Assembly: GCA_947468085.1 (NCBI GenBank)
Contig: CANIKY010000028.1
Span: 1-34,293, forward strand
Length of the DNA stretch: 34,293 nt
Direction of reading: 5' to 3'
Source of the DNA: Paracoccaceae bacterium
Lineage (GTDB): Bacteria; Pseudomonadota; Alphaproteobacteria; Rhodobacterales; Rhodobacteraceae
Made by a program: the position numbers and the translations under genes. The notes under the pieces were generated by a model. It did no database searches and was not told the origin of the DNA. It was given only the letters and a program-made list of their open reading frames with translations. Below are positions 30,466 through 34,293 of this stretch, piece by piece; within the stretch, counting starts at the first letter, position 1, and every line of letters begins with the position of its first letter.

Positions 30466-31219
30466 AATTGCCCCCCATCTTGCACTTATCCTGATTGGCG
30501 TCGCTTTTGTGGCGGGCTTTGTGGATGCTATTGCGGGCGGTGGCGGGCTTTTATGTGTGCCGGCCTTGCTGTTGTGCGGGGCGTCGCCGTTACAGGCTTT
30601 GGCCACCAATAAACTGCAGGGCACGGTCGGGTCGGCCACGGCTTTGGCCACTTACGCGCAGGCGGGGCAGATCCGGCCGCGTGCGCATTTGCCCATGGCC
30701 TTGGTCAGCCTTGCCTTTGGGGCGGGGGGGGCTTTGGTGGCGGGGGCGATGCCTGCGGGTCTGTTGCGGCTGATCATGCCGCCGGTGCTGATCGCCATCG
30801 CCCTGTTTTTCGCCTTCAAGCCCGGGCTTGATGACCAAAGGCGCAAGGCGCGGCTGTCGTCGACAGCGTTTGGTGTTTTGATCGTGCCGCTGATTGCGGC
30901 TTATGACGGGTTCTTTGGCCCCGGTACCGGGTCTTTCTTTATGATGGCCTTGGTGCTGCTGACGGGCCTTGGCATTTTGCAAGCGACAGCACAGACCAAG
31001 ATGTTGAACTTTGCCTCTAACTTTGGCGGGATGCTGGTGTTTTCGCTGTCGGGGGCGATGTGGTGGTGGGTGGGTGGTGCCATGGCGTTGGCGCAAGTGG
31101 CGGGGGCCACTTTGGGCGCGCGCTTGGCCGTCAAGGTGGGGGCGCGGTTGATCAAGCCTTTGCTGGTTCTCACCTCCTCTGGCATGGCTTTGCGTTTGCT
31201 TTGGCAGGCATTGGGCTAA
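30458..31219 (+). CDS. TSUP-family (TauE/SafE) membrane permease
   Basis: A 253-residue inner-membrane protein with about eight membrane segments. The TSUP repeat appears twice: VAFVAGFVDAIAGGGGLLCVPALLLCG ... ATNKLQGTVGSATALATY in the first half and LIAAYDGFFGPGTGSFFMMALVLLTG ... QATAQTKMLNFASNFGGMLVF in the second. The family exports or imports sulfonates, sulfite and related anions; the substrate here is unknown. TTG 30458 is chosen because AAAAGG lies seven bases upstream and the hydrophobic segment begins directly after; it overlaps the GNAT gene by eight bases. An in-frame start at 30419 would add 13 residues unlike the family. Confidence 0.85.
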   Translation: MFEIAPHLALILIGVAFVAGFVDAIAGGGGLLCVPALLLCGASPLQALATNKLQGTVGSATALATYAQAGQIRPRAHLPMALVSLAFGAGGALVAGAMPAGLLRLIMPPVLIAIALFFAFKPGLDDQRRKARLSSTAFGVLIVPLIAAYDGFFGPGTGSFFMMALVLLTGLGILQATAQTKMLNFASNFGGMLVFSLSGAMWWWVGGAMALAQVAGATLGARLAVKVGARLIKPLLVLTSSGMALRLLWQALG

Positions 31220-31226
31220 CGGGTCG

Positions 31227-31254
31227 CCTTAAGGGGCTTTTCGCACCCTTAAGG
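31227..31254 (+). other. Nine-bp inverted repeat between the TSUP gene and zapE
   Basis: CCTTAAGGG (31227-31235) and CCCTTAAGG (31246-31254) form a perfect stem with a ten-base loop, eight bases after the TSUP stop and 18 bases before the zapE ATG. It lacks a T run of note (CTTTGCT follows), so it may be a weak terminator, an mRNA-stabilising hairpin or an operator. Confidence 0.45.
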
Positions 31255-31271
31255 CTTTGCTACACGGCGCT

Positions 31272-32369
31272 ATGCGTAAGGCTTTAACCGAACTCTTGGA
31301 CGAACGCGTCGCTGAGGGCGCGCTGCAAGCTGATAGGCAGCAGCGGCAGGTGGCCGCATTGCTGGAACCTGTGCGCGTTTGGCTGGAAAATGAGGCCGAT
31401 CGCCGCCCAGGTTTGTTAAAGGGATTGCTGGCCAAAGCCCCTGTCACACCCCAGGGGATGTATATTTGGGGCGGGGTTGGGCGCGGCAAGTCCATGTTGA
31501 TGGACCTGTTTGTCCAAGCCACCGACACAAAGCGCAAGCGCCGCGTGCATTTTCACGCCTTCATGCAAGAGGCGCACCACGCCATGCACGCCGCGCGCCA
31601 AAAGGGCATCGCCGATGCGCTGGCCCCCTTTGCCACCCAGATCATCGCCGAGGTGCGGCTTTTGGCCTTTGATGAAATGCAGATCAATGACATCACCGAT
31701 GCCATGATCGTGGGCCGTTTGTTTGAGATGCTTTTGGTGGGGGGTGTGGTGATTGTGACCACATCAAACCGCCCGCCGGAGGATTTGTATAAGAACGGTC
31801 TGAATCGCGCACTGTTCTTGCCCTTCATCGCCCTGATCCGCGACAGGTTCGTGGTGCACCAGTTGCAAAGCCCGACAGATTATCGCCAACATCGCCTTGA
31901 GGGCGCGCAGGTTTACTTTCACCCCGCAGGCAAAGCGGGGCCTGCGATGGATGCGCTGTGGCAAAGCTTGGTGGCAGGGGCGGCGGTAGGGCCATTGCAA
32001 CTGGCGGTCAACGGGCGGCAGATTGAATTGCCGCTTTATGCCAATGGCGTGGCCCGCATGACGTTTTGGGATCTTTGCGCGCGGCCCATGGGCCCTGCGG
32101 ATTATCTGGCCATTGCACAAGCGGTGCGGGTCTTGATTTTGGAAGGGATCCCGCAGCTTTCTTCTTCCAACTACAACGAAGCCAAGCGTTTTGTGACCCT
32201 GATTGATACGCTTTATGAGGCGCGTGTACGCCTGATCTGCTCTGCCGCTGATACGCCCGAGCGGCTTTATATCGAAGGCGAGGGGTCTTTCGAATTCGCC
32301 CGCACCGCCAGCCGTTTGCGTGAAATGCAAGCGGCAGACTGGGGGCAAAACACCTTTGCCAACTCTTAA
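31272..32369 (+). CDS. zapE: Cell-division ATPase ZapE (AFG1/LACE1 family)
   Basis: ZapE is a Z-ring-associated ATPase that acts at late division and under low oxygen or heat in E. coli; eukaryotic relatives (AFG1/LACE1) act in mitochondrial quality control. The 365-residue protein has Walker A WGGVGRGKSMLMD (Lys73), Walker B LLAFDEMQINDITDAM (Asp134-Glu135), and the sensor region TTSNRPPEDLYKNGLNRALFLPFI. It continues to the typical end NYNEAKRFVTLIDTLYEARVRLICSA. The ATG at 31272 is preferred over an upstream TTG at 31257, since MRKALTELL begins the conserved part. The ribosome site is weak. The gene lies about 50 bases after the TSUP gene and 60 before the next membrane gene. Confidence 0.93.
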   Translation: MRKALTELLDERVAEGALQADRQQRQVAALLEPVRVWLENEADRRPGLLKGLLAKAPVTPQGMYIWGGVGRGKSMLMDLFVQATDTKRKRRVHFHAFMQEAHHAMHAARQKGIADALAPFATQIIAEVRLLAFDEMQINDITDAMIVGRLFEMLLVGGVVIVTTSNRPPEDLYKNGLNRALFLPFIALIRDRFVVHQLQSPTDYRQHRLEGAQVYFHPAGKAGPAMDALWQSLVAGAAVGPLQLAVNGRQIELPLYANGVARMTFWDLCARPMGPADYLAIAQAVRVLILEGIPQLSSSNYNEAKRFVTLIDTLYEARVRLICSAADTPERLYIEGEGSFEFARTASRLREMQAADWGQNTFANS

Positions 32370-32429
32370 CACTTGCTTTTTGACTCACGATTGCCCGATG
32401 ACGTCGCGATCAGCTATGAAAGAACCGAT

Positions 32430-33167
32430 ATGTTAAACCCCGCCGCTTTCTCTACCATCACGGCCGCCTTTTTGGGCTCTTTTGTCGAGGTTGTGGAAGC
32501 CTTTACCATTGTTTTGGCTGTGGGCATCACGCGCAGTTGGCGTGCGGCTTTGCAGGGAACTGCCCTGGCTTTGGCGATCTTAGTGGTGACTGTTTTGGTC
32601 TTTGGGCCACTTTTTGCACTGATCCCGTTGCATCTGATGCAATTTGTCGTTGGGGTTTTGCTGCTGCTGTTTGGGATGCGCTGGCTGCGAAAGGCCATTT
32701 TGCGGGCGTCAGGGTTTGTTCCGCTGCATGATGAAGCGCAGGCCTTTGCCCAAGAAACGGATGTCTTAAAGCGGCAAAAGATGGACAAGCGCGCTGACTT
32801 TCTTGCCATGATGGCCGCCTTCAAAGCGGTTTTGCTGGAAGGGGTCGAGGTGGTCTTTATCGTCATCGCGGTGGGCACTGCGCATGGCATGACCTTTTAC
32901 GCCAGCATGGGCGCGGTGGCTGCCGTTGTGCTGGTTCTGGCCGTTGGCGCGCTGGTGCATAGGCCCTTGACCCAGATCCCCGAAAACGCGCTGAAGATGG
33001 CGGTTGGCATTATGCTAACGGCTTTTGGCCTGTTCTGGGTTGGTGAGGGTCTGGGCGCAGACTGGCCCGGTGAAGATCTGATTTTGTTGGTTTTTCTGGC
33101 CCTTCTGGGTGGGTTTTCGGCATTTGCGATCAAGGCCAAACGTGAAACGGGGGGGCAGGGGCGATGA
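32430..33167 (+). CDS. Predicted multi-spanning membrane protein, COG4280-like
   Basis: A 245-residue membrane protein of unknown function, with about six or seven hydrophobic segments. It has two similar halves. The first has FLGSFVEVVEAFTIVLAVGITRSW (Glu20 and Glu23), the second has FKAVLLEGVEVVFIVIAVGTAHGM. The repeated V/L-E-x-V-E-x-x-T/F-I-V pattern in a helix recalls cation carriers built from inverted repeats, such as the UPF0016/GDT1, LysE-like and FTR1 groups. It fits my recollection of COG4280. A cytoplasmic loop with charged residues (DEAQAFAQETDVLKRQKMDK) joins the halves. ATG 32430 is chosen as the first start before the hydrophobic part. It overlaps the next gene by four bases (ATGA). 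Confidence 0.7.
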   Translation: MLNPAAFSTITAAFLGSFVEVVEAFTIVLAVGITRSWRAALQGTALALAILVVTVLVFGPLFALIPLHLMQFVVGVLLLLFGMRWLRKAILRASGFVPLHDEAQAFAQETDVLKRQKMDKRADFLAMMAAFKAVLLEGVEVVFIVIAVGTAHGMTFYASMGAVAAVVLVLAVGALVHRPLTQIPENALKMAVGIMLTAFGLFWVGEGLGADWPGEDLILLVFLALLGGFSAFAIKAKRETGGQGR

Positions 33168-33376
33168 AAAACCTTTTGGGGCAGATATGGCATCAGGTTG
33201 TGAAGCTTTTTGTCGATGACGGCGCCTTGGCGTTTCAAGTGGTCTTGGGCGTTACGCTGGTTGCAGCCGCAGTTAAACTGCTGGGCGTTCCAGCCCTTTG
33301 GGCTGCTGGCCTGTTGGTGCCTGCCTGCTTGATCATCCTTTGGACAAGCGTGATGCGAGCTAAGAAAAAAGGTTAG
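33164..33376 (+). CDS. Small membrane protein coupled to the COG4280-like gene
   Basis: A 70-residue protein with an amphipathic start (MKNLLGQIWHQVVKLFVDD) and two hydrophobic segments (about 22-41 and 43-63), ending in the basic tail RAKKKG, which should lie in the cytoplasm. No known family is recognised. The ATG overlaps the TGA of the upstream carrier-like gene, so the two are probably translated together and may form one complex. Its TAG overlaps the TAA of the aldolase gene on the other strand. Confidence 0.7.
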   Translation: MKNLLGQIWHQVVKLFVDDGALAFQVVLGVTLVAAAVKLLGVPALWAAGLLVPACLIILWTSVMRAKKKG

Positions 33377-34269
33377 GTTGCAAGGGGTCTACCCGTGAAG
33401 CGGCCGAATTGGGCGGCAAAGCAGGCCACTTCAGCCAAGCCTTCGGGGGTTGGGCGTTGGGCTGGGCTGCGGTCAAAGGTGGGCAGGCCCGCGCGGGCGG
33501 TGAAGATGCGTTTGCCGTAGCAGATCAGATGTTCGATCGACTGCATCATAAACGTGATGGCGGGCATAGTGTCTTGATGCAGGGCCAAGGCTGCGGCGCG
33601 GTTGCCTGCGTCGTAAAGGTTCATCACCTCAACGGCATAATCCACCAGATCGGGGGCGAGCAAGAACCCCTCGCAGCCTGCATCAAGACAGGCGATCATC
33701 TCTAACCCGCCACGCCCGTTGAAAACCTTTAGGCTTGGTCCCGCCATGGCAATCAGCTTGGCCGCGCCTTCGGCCGAGGATTCGGATTTGATCAGGGTAA
33801 AGTTCGCATGATCGGCGCGCAGGCGGGTGATGTCGTCATCTGACAGGCCCCGCCCCAGATATTGCGGCGCATTCTGGATAGCCACGGGTAAGGCGGTGGC
33901 GAGCATGACGCGAGAAAAGAAGGTCAAGTATTCCTCGGCCTCATAGCTGCCCACAGCGGGGGGCTGCAAGATCAGCCAGTTTGCCCCCACGCTTTCGGCA
34001 TGGCGCACCATGGCGATTTGCTCGGCAACCGATGCTCCGGTGATCGTAAAGCCCAAGGGAACGCGGCCCGCCACATCTTGGGCGACCCAGTCCATCACCA
34101 TCTGGCGTTCTGTGAAGGATAACTTGGCCACCTCGGTCGCCAGCCCAAGGGCGGCAATGCCTGCGACCTTGGCGTTCAAGCAGATTTGAACTTGGGCGCG
34201 CATGGCGGCGCGGTCTAACCGCTCGTCTGCATCAAACAGCGCGTAAAGGATGGCATGAACGCCGCGCAT
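33373..34269 (-). CDS. DapA/NanA-superfamily aldolase-like protein
   Basis: A 298-residue TIM-barrel protein of the class I pyruvate-aldolase superfamily. The Schiff-base lysine is in FTLIKSESSAEG (Lys161 from ATG 34269). Key DapA features differ: GTTGE is replaced by GLATEVAKL, so both active-site threonines are missing, and the catalytic tyrosine position in the usual YNxP is taken by Gln (AIQNAP). This argues against dihydrodipicolinate synthase and suggests another keto-acid aldolase or dehydratase. ATG 34269 is chosen (MRGVHAILYALFD); a TTG directly before it and an open frame to the window edge leave the start slightly uncertain. The stop overlaps the small membrane gene. Substrate unknown. 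Confidence 0.8.
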   Translation of the reverse strand: MRGVHAILYALFDADERLDRAAMRAQVQICLNAKVAGIAALGLATEVAKLSFTERQMVMDWVAQDVAGRVPLGFTITGASVAEQIAMVRHAESVGANWLILQPPAVGSYEAEEYLTFFSRVMLATALPVAIQNAPQYLGRGLSDDDITRLRADHANFTLIKSESSAEGAAKLIAMAGPSLKVFNGRGGLEMIACLDAGCEGFLLAPDLVDYAVEVMNLYDAGNRAAALALHQDTMPAITFMMQSIEHLICYGKRIFTARAGLPTFDRSPAQRPTPEGLAEVACFAAQFGRFTGRPLAT

Positions 34270-34293
34270 CAATGGCTTTCGCGCGGCACATCC

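Noticed and set aside
1-34293. tRNA, rRNA, CRISPR, prophage or insertion-sequence content
   Set aside because: No cloverleaf, repeat-spacer array, transposase or integrase was seen on either strand; the gene gaps are too short for most of these.

Overview
The window is a gene-dense, GC-rich stretch of chromosome from an alphaproteobacterium, most probably a member of the Rhodobacteraceae (Rhodobacter/Roseobacter relatives). The basis for this is the protein style, a serC-serA operon with serB divergent, the short gene gaps, weak Shine-Dalgarno sequences, and an intergenic GC-hairpin repeat of a kind I recall from that family. No rRNA, tRNA, insertion sequence, prophage or CRISPR array was seen, and no gene-free stretch exceeds 300 bases. 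The longest gap, 9322-9564, is occupied by a probable short transcript. I could not run database searches, so family names rest on motifs read by eye.

Layout. 1-1.2 kb: the 3' part of a class III aminotransferase, then a secreted TPR protein. 1.8-6.0 kb (minus strand): an MFS carrier, a GT4 glycosyltransferase, a sialyltransferase-like GT29 protein, then asd. 6.0-9.3 kb: the tRNA hydroxylase gene trhO (minus), the NAD salvage pair pncA-pncB (plus) and the ribosome-rescue hydrolase gene arfB (minus). 9.3-12.5 kb (minus strand): a small transcript with an 18-codon ORF and a near-perfect Shine-Dalgarno, the queuosine-precursor transporter gene yhhQ with a candidate preQ1 riboswitch, mepA, and a UMF1-type MFS gene. 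12.6-16.5 kb: yggT and recQ (plus), facing a hybrid histidine kinase whose frame breaks at a run of eight G. 16.7-24.2 kb: a thioester alpha-2-macroglobulin (1813 aa) translationally coupled to pbpC. 24.2-29.1 kb: an MFS gene, a metallophosphatase gene, then serA and serC (minus) with a probable serC leader RNA. 29.1-33.4 kb (plus): serB-GNAT-TSUP, zapE, and a pair of membrane-protein genes. 33.4-34.3 kb: a DapA/NanA-superfamily aldolase (minus).

How the genes work together. SerA, SerC and SerB make up the complete phosphorylated serine pathway. PncA and PncB convert nicotinamide to nicotinate mononucleotide. The alpha-2-macroglobulin and PBP1c form the known periplasmic protease-trap and wall-repair pair, and MepA also acts on peptidoglycan. 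TrhO and YhhQ both feed modification of the tRNA wobble base, and ArfB rescues stalled ribosomes. The MFS-GT4-GT29 block probably decorates a surface glycan.

The most interesting signals are regulatory or structural: the preQ1-I-like pseudoknot before yhhQ, the sORF RNA before arfB, the kinase frame break, the bacterial GT29 protein and the aldolase with altered active-site residues.
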